A DNA stretch of 64,000 nt from Senegalimassilia faecalis. GTDB lineage: Bacteria; Actinomycetota; Coriobacteriia; Coriobacteriales; Eggerthellaceae. The position numbers and the translations under genes were made by a program. The stretch is taken from contig NZ_SDPW01000001.1 of the NCBI RefSeq assembly GCF_004135645.1, positions 310,001 through 374,000 on the forward strand, in the 5' to 3' direction. Of this stretch, positions 1 through 7,487 are shown one piece after another (position 1 is the first letter of the stretch; each line of letters starts with the position of its first letter). The notes under the pieces are model-generated. The model had not been told where the DNA came from. It did no database searches and was given only the letters and a program-made list of their open reading frames with translations.

Positions 1-914
1 TTCTGGATTTCGCGCACGCGCTCGGCGGGCAGGCCCATCTCCTTGCCGATTTCCTCGGGCGTTGGTTCGCGACCAAGCTCCTGCAGCAGCTGGCGCTGGA
101 TGCGCACGAGCTTGTTGATGGTTTCCACCATATGCACCGGGATGCGGATGGTGCGCGCCTGGTCGGCGATGGCGCGCGTGATGGCCTGGCGAATCCACCA
201 CGTGGCGTACGTGGAGAACTTGAAGCCCTTCGTGTAGTCGAACTTCTCGACGGCGCGGATCAGGCCCAGGTTGCCTTCCTGGATAAGGTCCAAAAACAGC
301 ATGCCGCGGCCAACGTAGCGCTTGGCGATGGATACGACCAGACGCAGGTTCGCCTCGATAAGCTGCTGCTTGGCGTCAAGGCCCACCTGCTCAACGCGGC
401 CCAGGCGGCGCTTTTCGCGGCGATCGAGCTCGCGGCCTTCCTCTTCCGCCTTGTCAAGCTCGGCCGTAGCGGCAACGCCGGCCTCGATCTTCATGGCCAG
501 GTCGATTTCCTCGGCGGCGGTAAGCAGCGGAACCTTGCCGATTTCCTTCAGGTACATGCGCACCGGGTCGCCCGTAAGCATGGTGACGTTGGCGGCTTCG
601 TTGCGCTTGCGAACCGAGCTGCGCGTCTTTTTCGCGCGCACCTTCGGCAGCGACACGTCGGAAGCAGCTTTGAGCTCTTCCTCGGGAATGCCTTCGAGCA
701 GGTCCTCTTCCTCGCCGTCCTCGTTGATGTTCGATTCGGGCTTGTCGTCAGAGGCAACCTCGGTGCTGCTCATATCGGGCTCGACGTCGTCCGCGTCAAG
801 CACGTCCTCGTCCTCCAGCACTTCTTCCTCAACAACCGGCGCGGCCTTTGCGGCAGCTTTTGCGGTTTTTTTCGCTTTGGAAGCAGTTGCTTGGTTCTTC
901 GAAGCTTGAGCCAC
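1..914 (-). CDS. rpoD: primary sigma factor RpoD/SigA, 3' end cut by window
   Basis: Housekeeping sigma factor that directs RNA polymerase to vegetative promoters. About 304 codons are visible from a GTG start at 914; the C-terminal part (region 4) lies outside the window. The start is chosen because AAAGGAAG stands a few bases upstream. Residues about 10-40 are Lys/Ala-rich and 40-90 strongly acidic, as in actinobacterial SigA. Region 1.2 begins near residue 115 ([11 protein letters not shown]), region 2 near 185 ([20 protein letters not shown]), and the region 2.4 signature [15 protein letters not shown] follows. These are family-diagnostic, so the identity is secure. The gene has its own promoter and a leader hairpin upstream, and is not operon-linked to priA. 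Confidence 0.96.
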   Translation of the reverse strand, partial: MAQASKNQATASKAKKTAKAAAKAAPVVEEEVLEDEDVLDADDVEPDMSSTEVASDDKPESNINEDGEEEDLLEGIPEEELKAASDVSLPKVRAKKTRSSVRKRNEAANVTMLTGDPVRMYLKEIGKVPLLTAAEEIDLAMKIEAGVAATAELDKAEEEGRELDRREKRRLGRVEQVGLDAKQQLIEANLRLVVSIAKRYVGRGMLFLDLIQEGNLGLIRAVEKFDYTKGFKFSTYATWWIRQAITRAIADQARTIRIPVHMVETINKLVRIQRQLLQELGREPTPEEIGKEMGLPAERVREIQ

Positions 915-941
915 GTGTTCTTCCTTTCGACAGGATAAATA

Positions 942-971
942 GCGCCCTTTTACGTTCCGCAAAAAGGGCGC
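942..971 (-). promoter_or_regulatory. hairpin in rpoD leader
   Basis: A 10-bp perfect inverted repeat (GCGCCCTTTT / AAAAGGGCGC) around a 10-nt loop lies between the inferred rpoD promoter and start codon. It is followed by TATTTATCC rather than a T-run, so it is a weak terminator at best. It may be an attenuator, an mRNA-stability element or a protein site; the sequence does not decide. Confidence 0.5.
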
Positions 972-987
972 AAAGATGCATCAAATT

Positions 988-1016
988 AAGATAGCATAAT
1001 TTCCCCGTTTGATAAA
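988..1016 (-). promoter_or_regulatory. putative rpoD promoter
   Basis: On the minus strand, TTTATC (-35) is separated by 17 nt from TATCTT (-10), placing transcription start near 980 and giving a leader of about 65 nt that contains the hairpin at 942-971. Both hexamers are moderate matches, so this is inference. Confidence 0.45.
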
Positions 1017-1114
1017 GAGACGAACAGGGAGAAGTTCATGCGAACCCGAAGTTTCGGCGTCAGCGCAGCAGGCGAAAGCCTCGCGCGAACACCGCTTGCC
1101 ACGGCAACGAACGC

Positions 1115-1228
1115 AACGCCGCAAGCACGAAACGCCCGCCCTGGAAAGCCACGGCGCCAAGCGGCGAGCGTAACGCCGTAAGCACGAGATGTCAGCCCAG
1201 GAAAGCCACGGCGCCAAGCAGCGCCGCC
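1115..1228. repeat. two 57-bp tandem repeats between rpoD and priA
   Basis: Two direct copies start at 1115 and 1172 and share the core GGAAAGCCACGGCGCCAAGC (1143 and 1200). The 57-bp unit equals 19 codons, and the minus strand reads AAWRRGFPG twice in an open frame. A degraded third copy may continue to about 1270. The rest of 915-1280 holds only the rpoD promoter region and no recognisable gene. Whether the 19-residue repeat is translated cannot be told; I see no strong ribosome binding site. Confidence 0.6.
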
Positions 1229-1280
1229 AGCGCGAGACGTCGCTGCCGGCAATGCGCCGCGCCCGCAGGCCGCCGCACGC

Positions 1281-3674
1281 TTACAGCAAGTCGTCGGGGT
1301 CCACGTCCACCGCCACGTTCACCCATTTGTCGGGCTTGCGACGCCTGAAGTACGGCAGCAACACGCGCGAGATGTCGGCGTCGGCGGGGCACTTCACCAC
1401 CACGTGCCAGCGATACGTGTTGCGCAGCTTCGCCAGCACGCACGGCGTAGCGGGCAGCACAGCCCAATCCTGCCCGCCGTAGCTGTGCACGGCTTTGTCC
1501 AGGTCGCGCTGGATTTCCTTCGCAAGCGCCTGCACGTCGGGCTCGTGGGCGCCCCACACCAGCACGTTGGCCATGCGCACGTAGGGCGGATATCCCAGCA
1601 AGCGGCGCTTCGGCAGCTCGTCGCGCAGAAACAGCGCGCGGTCGTAGCACGCCGCCGCGCGGATGGGCGCGGCGTCCGACTCGTAGGTTTGCACGAGCAC
1701 GCGGCCGGGCAGCTCGGCGCGCCCGGCACGGCCGGCCACCTGCTCGATAAGGTCGAACGTGCGCTCGTGCGCGCGGTAGTCGGGCAGCTGCAGCTGCGTA
1801 TCGGCGTTGATGACGCCCACGAGCGTGACGTCGTCGAAGTCAAGGCCCTTCGCGATCATCTGCGTACCCAACAGCACGGCGGCGTCGGCAGCGGCGAACT
1901 GCTCGAGCAGGCGCTGGTGCGCGCCTTTGCCGCTGGTGGTGTCGGCGTCCATGCGGATGATGGGCACGTCCGGCCCCACGCCCTCCATGCCGTCGAGCAC
2001 CACGCGCAGCTCGTCTTCCACGCGCTGCGTCCCCGCACCGAACTTCTTAAGGTAGGGGCTTTTGCACTTCGGGCACACCGACGGCGTGGCCTGGCGGAAC
2101 CCGCAATGGTGGCAGATAAGGAAGTTGCCGCGCTCGTGGTAGGTCAGCGACGTTTCGCAGTGCGGGCACTTCGGCACGAACCCGCATTCGCGGCACAGCA
2201 GAAACTTCGCGAACCCGCGCTGGTTGAGCAGCAGCACCGCTTTGCGCCCGGCCGAAAGCTCTTCCTGCAGCCCGCGCGCAAGCGCCGCCGAGAACATGGA
2301 GCGCGACCCTTCGGCGAACTCGCGCGCCATGTCCACCACGCGCACCTCGGGCATGGGGCGGCCGTTGGCGCGCTCGGGCAAAAGCACCTGCTCCCACAGC
2401 GGGTTTTTCGCGCACTGGTACAGCGACTCGATGGAAGGCGTGGCGCTGCCGAGCACCACGGCCGCCCCGCTGCGACGGGCCATCCACACCGCCACGTCGC
2501 GCGCATGGTAGCGCGGCGCGCTGTCTTGCTTGTAGCTGCCCTCGTGCTCCTCGTCGATGACGATGAGCCCGATGTTGGCAAGCGGCGTGAACAGGGCGCT
2601 GCGTGCGCCCACCACCACGCGGGCCGCGCCCGAGTGGATGAAATCCCACTGGTCGAAGCGCTCGCCGGCCGACATGCGCGAATGCATGACGGCCACCGTG
2701 TCGCCGAAGCGTCCGCGGAAGCGCCCCACCGTCTGCGGCGTCAGCGAAATCTCAGGCACCAAAACGCACGCGGTGCGCCCCTGCGCCAGCACGCGCTCGA
2801 TAGCCTGCAGGTACACCTCGGTTTTGCCCGAGCCCGTGACGCCGTCCATCAGCACCACGCGCCCGCAGCCGGCATCGCACGCGCGCTCGATAGCGGAAAG
2901 CGCCGCAGCCTGGCCTGCCGTAAGCGCGGGCTTGGCCGAAGGGACGTGCTGCCGGTTGCAATCGGTCACCGACCCTGAAGCCGCGCCCTGCACGCCGCGC
3001 ATGCGGCGGCGGCGCACCACGCGCACCACGTCTTTGGCCTCAAGCGCCTTGAGTACCGACGACACCGCTCCGAACTGGGCCGCCAGCTCGGCCACGCGCA
3101 GCTCGCCGCCGCGCAGCGCCTCGACCACCTGCGCCTGCTTCACCGCGTTCTTGCGCGGCGAAAACGCGGCCAGCGCCGGCCCCGGCACCACCCAGCGATC
3201 GTCCACCTCGCCCACGATGGGCTGTTCAAGCCGCCAGCGACCATCACGGCCGCGCACCATGCGCGCCACACCGCCGGGCGGCGTGAACAGGCGCACGCAC
3301 GCGGAAAGCGGCGCGATGTAGCGCTCGGAAAGCCACTGCGCGCACGCGGCGCCTTCCTCGTCGAAATACGGTCGGCTGACGGCGCGCACGATGGCCTTGA
3401 GCTTCGCCGGGTCCACCTCAGCCGGCCAATCAGGCCCGCCCGGCTGGCCGTATTCGCGAATGTCCACCACGAACCCGATGGCCCGCCGGTGACCGAACGG
3501 CACCAGCACCGCCGCGCCAACGGCCACGGCGTAGTCGCGCTGCGCATCGGCGCCCTCTTCGTCGCCCGCTCCTTCGCATGCGGCGGCGAACAGCCCCTCT
3601 TCGGGAACCGCGTAGGTATAAGGCGCGTCAAGCGCCTGCGTAGGTATGTCCAAGATGACGTGAGCTAGTTTCAT
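1281..3674 (-). CDS. priA: primosomal protein N', PriA helicase
   Basis: PriA restarts stalled replication forks by loading the primosome onto branched DNA. The 797-residue product begins MKLAHVILDIPTQALDAPYTY, the usual N-terminal DNA-binding domain, followed by a winged-helix region around 185-225. The helicase core has Walker A GVTGSGKTEVY near residue 275 and a DEEH box near 372. The zinc cluster is visible near 490-530 (CRECGF, CPHC, CHHCGF, CPKC, eight cysteines). Length is normal for actinobacteria. The ATG at 3674 lacks a Shine-Dalgarno but sits 8 nt below a good extended -10 promoter, suggesting a leaderless message. Confidence 0.97.
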   Translation of the reverse strand: MKLAHVILDIPTQALDAPYTYAVPEEGLFAAACEGAGDEEGADAQRDYAVAVGAAVLVPFGHRRAIGFVVDIREYGQPGGPDWPAEVDPAKLKAIVRAVSRPYFDEEGAACAQWLSERYIAPLSACVRLFTPPGGVARMVRGRDGRWRLEQPIVGEVDDRWVVPGPALAAFSPRKNAVKQAQVVEALRGGELRVAELAAQFGAVSSVLKALEAKDVVRVVRRRRMRGVQGAASGSVTDCNRQHVPSAKPALTAGQAAALSAIERACDAGCGRVVLMDGVTGSGKTEVYLQAIERVLAQGRTACVLVPEISLTPQTVGRFRGRFGDTVAVMHSRMSAGERFDQWDFIHSGAARVVVGARSALFTPLANIGLIVIDEEHEGSYKQDSAPRYHARDVAVWMARRSGAAVVLGSATPSIESLYQCAKNPLWEQVLLPERANGRPMPEVRVVDMAREFAEGSRSMFSAALARGLQEELSAGRKAVLLLNQRGFAKFLLCRECGFVPKCPHCETSLTYHERGNFLICHHCGFRQATPSVCPKCKSPYLKKFGAGTQRVEDELRVVLDGMEGVGPDVPIIRMDADTTSGKGAHQRLLEQFAAADAAVLLGTQMIAKGLDFDDVTLVGVINADTQLQLPDYRAHERTFDLIEQVAGRAGRAELPGRVLVQTYESDAAPIRAAACYDRALFLRDELPKRRLLGYPPYVRMANVLVWGAHEPDVQALAKEIQRDLDKAVHSYGGQDWAVLPATPCVLAKLRNTYRWHVVVKCPADADISRVLLPYFRRRKPDKWVNVAVDVDPDDLL

Positions 3675-3682
3675 AGCAAATC

Positions 3683-3691
3683 AGTATACCA
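3683..3691 (-). promoter_or_regulatory. extended -10 promoter of priA (leaderless start)
   Basis: The minus strand reads TGGTATACT, an extended -10 element whose last base is 8 nt from the priA ATG. Transcription would begin 0-3 nt before the start codon. No Shine-Dalgarno exists between them. A -35 box is not evident. Confidence 0.6.
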
Positions 3692-3850
3692 GCGAATGCG
3701 CGGGTTTCGCTCGAAAAGCGAACAAATGAACGCTTTTGCATGCCCTCTCTTTCCGGCGCGGAACGGAACAGACGGCAAAACCAGCGCCATGCCCAGCCAG
3801 CCCACCGCCCCGCAAGCACACCGTACAGTCACCGCACAGTCACCGCAAGC

Positions 3851-3884
3851 AAAAAAGGCGCCACAGGCACAAGCCCACAGCGCC
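3851..3884 (-). terminator. Rho-independent terminator of the PAS gene
   Basis: On the minus strand a 12-bp stem (GGCGCTGTGGGC / GCCTGTGGCGCC, with G-T pairs) and a TTGT loop are followed by six T. It lies 28 nt after the PAS gene stop. 3692-3850 contains nothing else I recognise apart from priA upstream sequence. Confidence 0.8.
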
Positions 3885-3911
3885 GTTACATCCACGCTCG
3901 AAAAACTTCCA

Positions 3912-4421
3912 CTACCCCCAGCACGAGTCGAGCACGCGCGCAAGCTCTTTTTGGCGCTGGGCTTCGTCAACGTTGAAGAACACGCCTACGGCATGGCTGA
4001 CCGACCCGTCGCTGCGGCGGTTCGCGTTGCCAACGGAGCGGAACCACACGTACCCGTTTCCGCGCACATGTGCGCGATACGTGGCGTCGAAGTGGAAGTC
4101 GTGGCGAAGGTCGGTCAGCCAGCTGAACAGCTTGCACTTGAATTCTTCCAAGTCATCGGGGTAGACGATGTCCAGAAACGAATGGCCGTTGAACCGCTTG
4201 ACGTCATCGGTTCCGTAGCCAAAATGCTTATAAAAAAGCCTGCTGGCGTACGTGACGGTCAGGTTGTCGTCGAGCAATCCCTCGACGACGCCGACCGCAT
4301 AGTTCGCTTCCAGCAGGCTTTGCACGTGTTGCTTGATCAGGGCATCCAATGCGTCGTAGTCATTGACAACCTTAGTATCGTTGTCAACGGTCAGCTGAAC
4401 GGCGCGCTTGGCATTACCCAT
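3912..4421 (-). CDS. single-PAS-domain protein
   Basis: A 169-residue soluble protein that is almost entirely one PAS fold, of the PAS_3 type: YASRLFYKHFGYGTDDVKRFNG, then FLDIVYPDDLEEFK, then the conserved end strands YVWFRSVGNANRRSDGS and HAVGVFFNVDEAQR. No kinase, GGDEF, HTH or membrane segment is attached, so it is a stand-alone sensor or adaptor; ligand and partner are unknown. The ATG at 4421 has a purine-rich GAAGAGGG upstream. It starts 42 nt after the metK stop on the same strand, so read-through from metK is possible, although CATACT within the gap may be a separate -10 box. Confidence 0.8.
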   Translation of the reverse strand: MGNAKRAVQLTVDNDTKVVNDYDALDALIKQHVQSLLEANYAVGVVEGLLDDNLTVTYASRLFYKHFGYGTDDVKRFNGHSFLDIVYPDDLEEFKCKLFSWLTDLRHDFHFDATYRAHVRGNGYVWFRSVGNANRRSDGSVSHAVGVFFNVDEAQRQKELARVLDSCWG

Positions 4422-4462
4422 CCGGGCCCTCTTCTCTCACGCAGAGTATGTTAGCCCTCTTG

Positions 4463-5728
4463 TTATGCCAGATTGCACGCCTTTTTCAAAGCTTCGGCCT
4501 TGTCGGTGGCCTCCCAAGTGAACTCGGGAAGCTCGCGACCGAAGTGACCGTAGGCGGCCGTCTTGCGGTAAATGGGGCGACGCAGGTTCAGCTCGTCGAT
4601 GATGGCGCCGGGGCGCAAGTCGAACACTTCGGAGACGGCGCGTTCGATGTCGGCCACGGGCACGGACTCGGTGCCGAACGTGTCCACCATGATGGACACA
4701 GGCTGAGCCATGCCGATGGCGTAGGCAACCTGCACCTCGCAGCGGTGCGCCAAGCCGGCGGCCACCACGTTTTTCGCCACCCAGCGCGCCGCGTAGGCAG
4801 CCGAGCGGTCCACCTTCGTGCAGTCCTTGCCGGAAAATGCGCCGCCGCCGTGACGGCCCATGCCGCCGTAGGTGTCGACGATGATCTTTCGGCCGGTCAG
4901 GCCGCAGTCGCCCATGGGGCCGCCGATGACGAAGCGGCCGGTGGGGTTGATGTGGATGCCGGCGTCAGGCGCCAGCTCCACGCCCTCGCGCTCGAGAACG
5001 GGTCGGATGACGTTCGCTTCGATCTCGGCGCGCAGCTGTTCGGTGGAGATGTCCTCGGAATGCTGCGTGGACACGACCACCTTCTCCACGTTGACGGGCT
5101 TGTCGTCCACATAGCGCACGGACACCTGCGTTTTGCCGTCGGGGCGCAGGTAGGGCATGGTGCCGTTCTTGCGCACCTTGGCCAGCTGCTCGGACATGCG
5201 TTGTGCCAGGTAGATGGGCATGGGCATGAGCGTGGACGTCTCGTCGCACGCGTAGCCGAACATCATGCCCTGGTCGCCCGCGCCGACCTTCTCGTAGGGG
5301 TCGTCGCCGGCCTGGCCGTGCTGGGCCTCGTAGGACTCGTCGACGCCCTGGGCGATGTCGGGGCTTTGGTCGTGGATGGCATTGAGCACGCCGCACGTGT
5401 CGCAGTCGAAGCCGTACTTCGCGCGGTCGTAGCCGATCTCGCGCAGCACCTCGCGCGAAAGCGCGGGAACGTCGACGTATGCCTGCGTGCGGATCTCGCC
5501 GGCCACGATGATCATGCCCGTGGTGGCCATGGTCTCGCAGGCACAGCGCACCTGCGTGGGGTCTGCCGGCTGGCCCGACGGGGACACGTAGCCCTGCTTG
5601 GCAAGCTCGGTTTCCTTCTCCAGGATGGCGTCGAGCACGGCATCGGAGATCTGGTCGCACACCTTGTCGGGATGACCCTCGGTGACGGATTCGGACGTGA
5701 ACAGGTAAGAATTGTGCGCGTTGGCCAT
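4463..5728 (-). CDS. metK: S-adenosylmethionine synthetase
   Basis: Makes S-adenosylmethionine from methionine and ATP. The 421-residue protein starts [18 protein letters not shown] with [12 protein letters not shown] just after, carries the [15 protein letters not shown] motif at about 149-163, and the phosphate-binding [19 protein letters not shown] near 292. The ATG at 5728 is chosen because AAGGAGG precedes it at ideal spacing; an in-frame extension to 5857 would run through the structured leader. A riboswitch-like leader and promoter lie upstream. An internal fragment (5196-5377) recurs at 14161-14342. Confidence 0.97.
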   Translation of the reverse strand: MANAHNSYLFTSESVTEGHPDKVCDQISDAVLDAILEKETELAKQGYVSPSGQPADPTQVRCACETMATTGMIIVAGEIRTQAYVDVPALSREVLREIGYDRAKYGFDCDTCGVLNAIHDQSPDIAQGVDESYEAQHGQAGDDPYEKVGAGDQGMMFGYACDETSTLMPMPIYLAQRMSEQLAKVRKNGTMPYLRPDGKTQVSVRYVDDKPVNVEKVVVSTQHSEDISTEQLRAEIEANVIRPVLEREGVELAPDAGIHINPTGRFVIGGPMGDCGLTGRKIIVDTYGGMGRHGGGAFSGKDCTKVDRSAAYAARWVAKNVVAAGLAHRCEVQVAYAIGMAQPVSIMVDTFGTESVPVADIERAVSEVFDLRPGAIIDELNLRRPIYRKTAAYGHFGRELPEFTWEATDKAEALKKACNLA

Positions 5729-5740
5729 AGATGTTCCTCC

Positions 5741-5833
5741 TTCATCGTTGTCGGCCGGACCACCTTGGGGCCGCTTGCCCCAGGTTGGTGTCGGGATCAG
5801 CGAGCCAACCCTCTCCCCCGACTCTTGATAAAC
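5741..5833 (-). promoter_or_regulatory. candidate SAM-I/IV-clan riboswitch in metK leader
   Basis: The leader opens with GTTTATCAAGAG, matching the ATCAAGAG start of SAM-I aptamers. It continues with GGGGGAGAGGG, GGCTCGCTGATCCCG and CCAACC, similar to the GGAGGG...GGCCC...UGA...CCCGGCAACC core. A P3-like hairpin CCTGGGGC/GGCCCCAAGG is followed by GGTGGT. GTTTATC pairs with GATGAA just before metK (closing P1), and GTCGG pairs with CCGAC. The SAM-I P4 arm is missing, so a SAM-IV or SAM-I/IV variant fits best. The P1 3' strand shares two A residues with the AAGGAGG ribosome site, implying translational control. Not confirmed by covariance search. Confidence 0.65.
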
Positions 5834-5885
5834 GGATATGCTCGGGCGACCGCGCAAAGGCCGCCCGCGTTTATGCTAGCTGCGA

Positions 5886-5913
5886 ATACTACCACACAGG
5901 CAGCATTTGTCAC
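5886..5913 (-). promoter_or_regulatory. promoter of metK
   Basis: Minus strand: GTGACA (5908-5913), 16 nt, then TAGTAT (5886-5891), with TGG directly before the -10 forming an extended -10. Transcription would start near 5879, about 46 nt before the aptamer closing stem. Confidence 0.6.
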
Positions 5914-5957
5914 GCCGCCGCGGCCACGCGCGTGGAATCACCATATCTAGGTACGCG

Positions 5958-6003
5958 CGAAAAGTGCGGAAGGCCCGCCCGGCGCAAACCGGACGGGCCT
6001 TCC
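5958..6003 (-). terminator. terminator of the molybdoenzyme operon
   Basis: A 15-bp stem GGAAGGCCCGTCCGG / CCGGGCGGGCCTTCC with a 6-nt loop (5968-6003) is followed on the minus strand by GCACTTTTCG. It stands about 60 nt after the anchor gene stop and insulates the operon from metK. Confidence 0.75.
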
Positions 6004-6061
6004 AAAGGGAAATCCACGCGCAGCAAGTTTAGAGGGGGGGTTGCTGCGGGGACGAATCGGC

Positions 6062-6862
6062 TTACAGCAAGCCGAAGAAGTTGTTCACCGTCACCGACGC
6101 AAGCCACATCGTGCAGCGATACGCGGTGGCGCCAGCCAAGCAGCACACCGCCGCCGCTGCGGCCAGCGAAAGCACCTGCTCAGGCGTTTTCGCCGCCAGC
6201 GCGCCCAGCGCCGCAGGAGCCGCGCCGCCAACGATAACGGCCAAGCCCCACACCAAAAGCGCCTGGTCGGCACCGGCACCAGAAACAACGCCGTACGCGG
6301 CCGCCGTCAGCGCGGCCACCACGCCGCCGGCCACCAGCAGCTTCGCGAACAGACTGGTGTCGGGCTCTTTGCGCCAGGCCGCCAAGGCCAGGTACAGCGC
6401 CACGCCAAGCGGCATGGCCGTGCCCGCATAGCCCAGCGGCAGAAGCGGCGTGTTCCACGCCAGCTGCGACGACATCATGTACGATTCGCCGGCCATGAAC
6501 GAAAGCAGCACGCCGAACACGGCGCCCAGCACCGCAAACGCCTTGCGTGCACCAGCAGAGGCCTCGCGTACCAGCAGCACGAAGTACACGATGGCGCACA
6601 CGGCCATAAGCCCGGTCAGCGCTGCCTCCACGAAAATGCCGCTGGTGGGGTGACTGAGCGCCCCCATGATGTGCTCGGGATGCGACAGGTGCGTCACCGA
6701 CGCGATGCCGCCCGCGCACGCCACCACAGCCGCCACCACGACGGCAAGCTTGTTCGTAGCGCGCGTCTTGCCGGCGAACTCATCGATGGCCACGCATGCC
6801 AGCATCCAGCCGCCCGCGCCCGTCAGCACGGTGAACAGGACCAACGACCACTGGATTTCCAT
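6062..6862 (-). CDS. dmsC: DmsC-like membrane anchor subunit
   Basis: Membrane anchor of a DMSO-reductase-type complex, expected to oxidise menaquinol and pass electrons to the iron-sulfur subunit. The 266-residue protein is nearly all hydrophobic, with about eight membrane segments starting at WSLVLFTVLTGAGGWMLACV, and resembles DmsC in length and in its conserved HLSHPEHIMGAL segment. The ATG at 6862 is preferred over an extension to 6931, because it lies 1 nt after the Fe-S subunit stop with GGTGAG upstream. Translational coupling is likely. The exact quinone site is not assigned. The gene symbol is by family, not by proven DMSO substrate. Confidence 0.85.
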   Translation of the reverse strand: MEIQWSLVLFTVLTGAGGWMLACVAIDEFAGKTRATNKLAVVVAAVVACAGGIASVTHLSHPEHIMGALSHPTSGIFVEAALTGLMAVCAIVYFVLLVREASAGARKAFAVLGAVFGVLLSFMAGESYMMSSQLAWNTPLLPLGYAGTAMPLGVALYLALAAWRKEPDTSLFAKLLVAGGVVAALTAAAYGVVSGAGADQALLVWGLAVIVGGAAPAALGALAAKTPEQVLSLAAAAAVCCLAGATAYRCTMWLASVTVNNFFGLL

Positions 6863-6863
6863 C

Positions 6864-7487
6864 CTACTCACCATCTTTCTGCATATAGCGGCCCGATCCG
6901 GCCAAATCCTTCGATTCCTGCCACTGCGCATAGCGCTCGGACAAGATGTAGTGCGTCGCAGGCTTGTTGCCCACGTCGGTCAGCGTGTGAACGGCCGACT
7001 TCTCGGCAGCGGCAAGCGCTTTGGACGCATCCGAGGTCGGGTCATCCAGATCGCCGTAGAAGCGCGCCCCACCCGGGCAGTTGTGCACGCACGCCGGCAG
7101 GTCACCCTGCGCGGTCAGATGTCCGCACAGCGTGCATTTCTCCACAACGCGCTCTTCTTTGTTCCACGAGCGCACGCCGTAGGGGCAGGCCATCATGCAA
7201 TACTTGCAGCCGATGCACTTCGCCTTGTCCACCAGCACCACGTTCGTGTCGGGATCGCGGTAGCTTGCGCCCGTCGGGCACACATGCACGCACGGGGCGT
7301 TTTCGCATTGCTGGCAGTGCACGGGAAGGAAGTACTGCTGGATGTGCGGGAAGTCGCCGAACGGCCCCACCGTCATCACCTTGTTGTAATACGACCCCAG
7401 CGCGATGCCGTTCTCCATTTTGCAGGCAATCTCGCAGCTGAAGCACCCGGAGCATCGGTCCAGGTCAACCACTATAGCGTTACGCAT
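6864..7487 (-). CDS. dmsB: four-cluster ferredoxin-type electron transfer subunit
   Basis: DmsB-like subunit that carries electrons from the membrane anchor to the molybdopterin subunit. The 207 residues hold four Cys groups: CSGCFSCEIAC (from residue 12), CQQCENAPCVHVC, CIGCKYCMMAC, and CTLCG with CVHNC, sixteen cysteines for four [4Fe-4S] clusters. No Tat signal is present, as usual for this subunit, which is exported with its partner. It overlaps the catalytic gene by 16 nt and is followed within 1 nt by the anchor, so the three are one translational unit. Confidence 0.93.
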   Translation of the reverse strand: MRNAIVVDLDRCSGCFSCEIACKMENGIALGSYYNKVMTVGPFGDFPHIQQYFLPVHCQQCENAPCVHVCPTGASYRDPDTNVVLVDKAKCIGCKYCMMACPYGVRSWNKEERVVEKCTLCGHLTAQGDLPACVHNCPGGARFYGDLDDPTSDASKALAAAEKSAVHTLTDVGNKPATHYILSERYAQWQESKDLAGSGRYMQKDGE

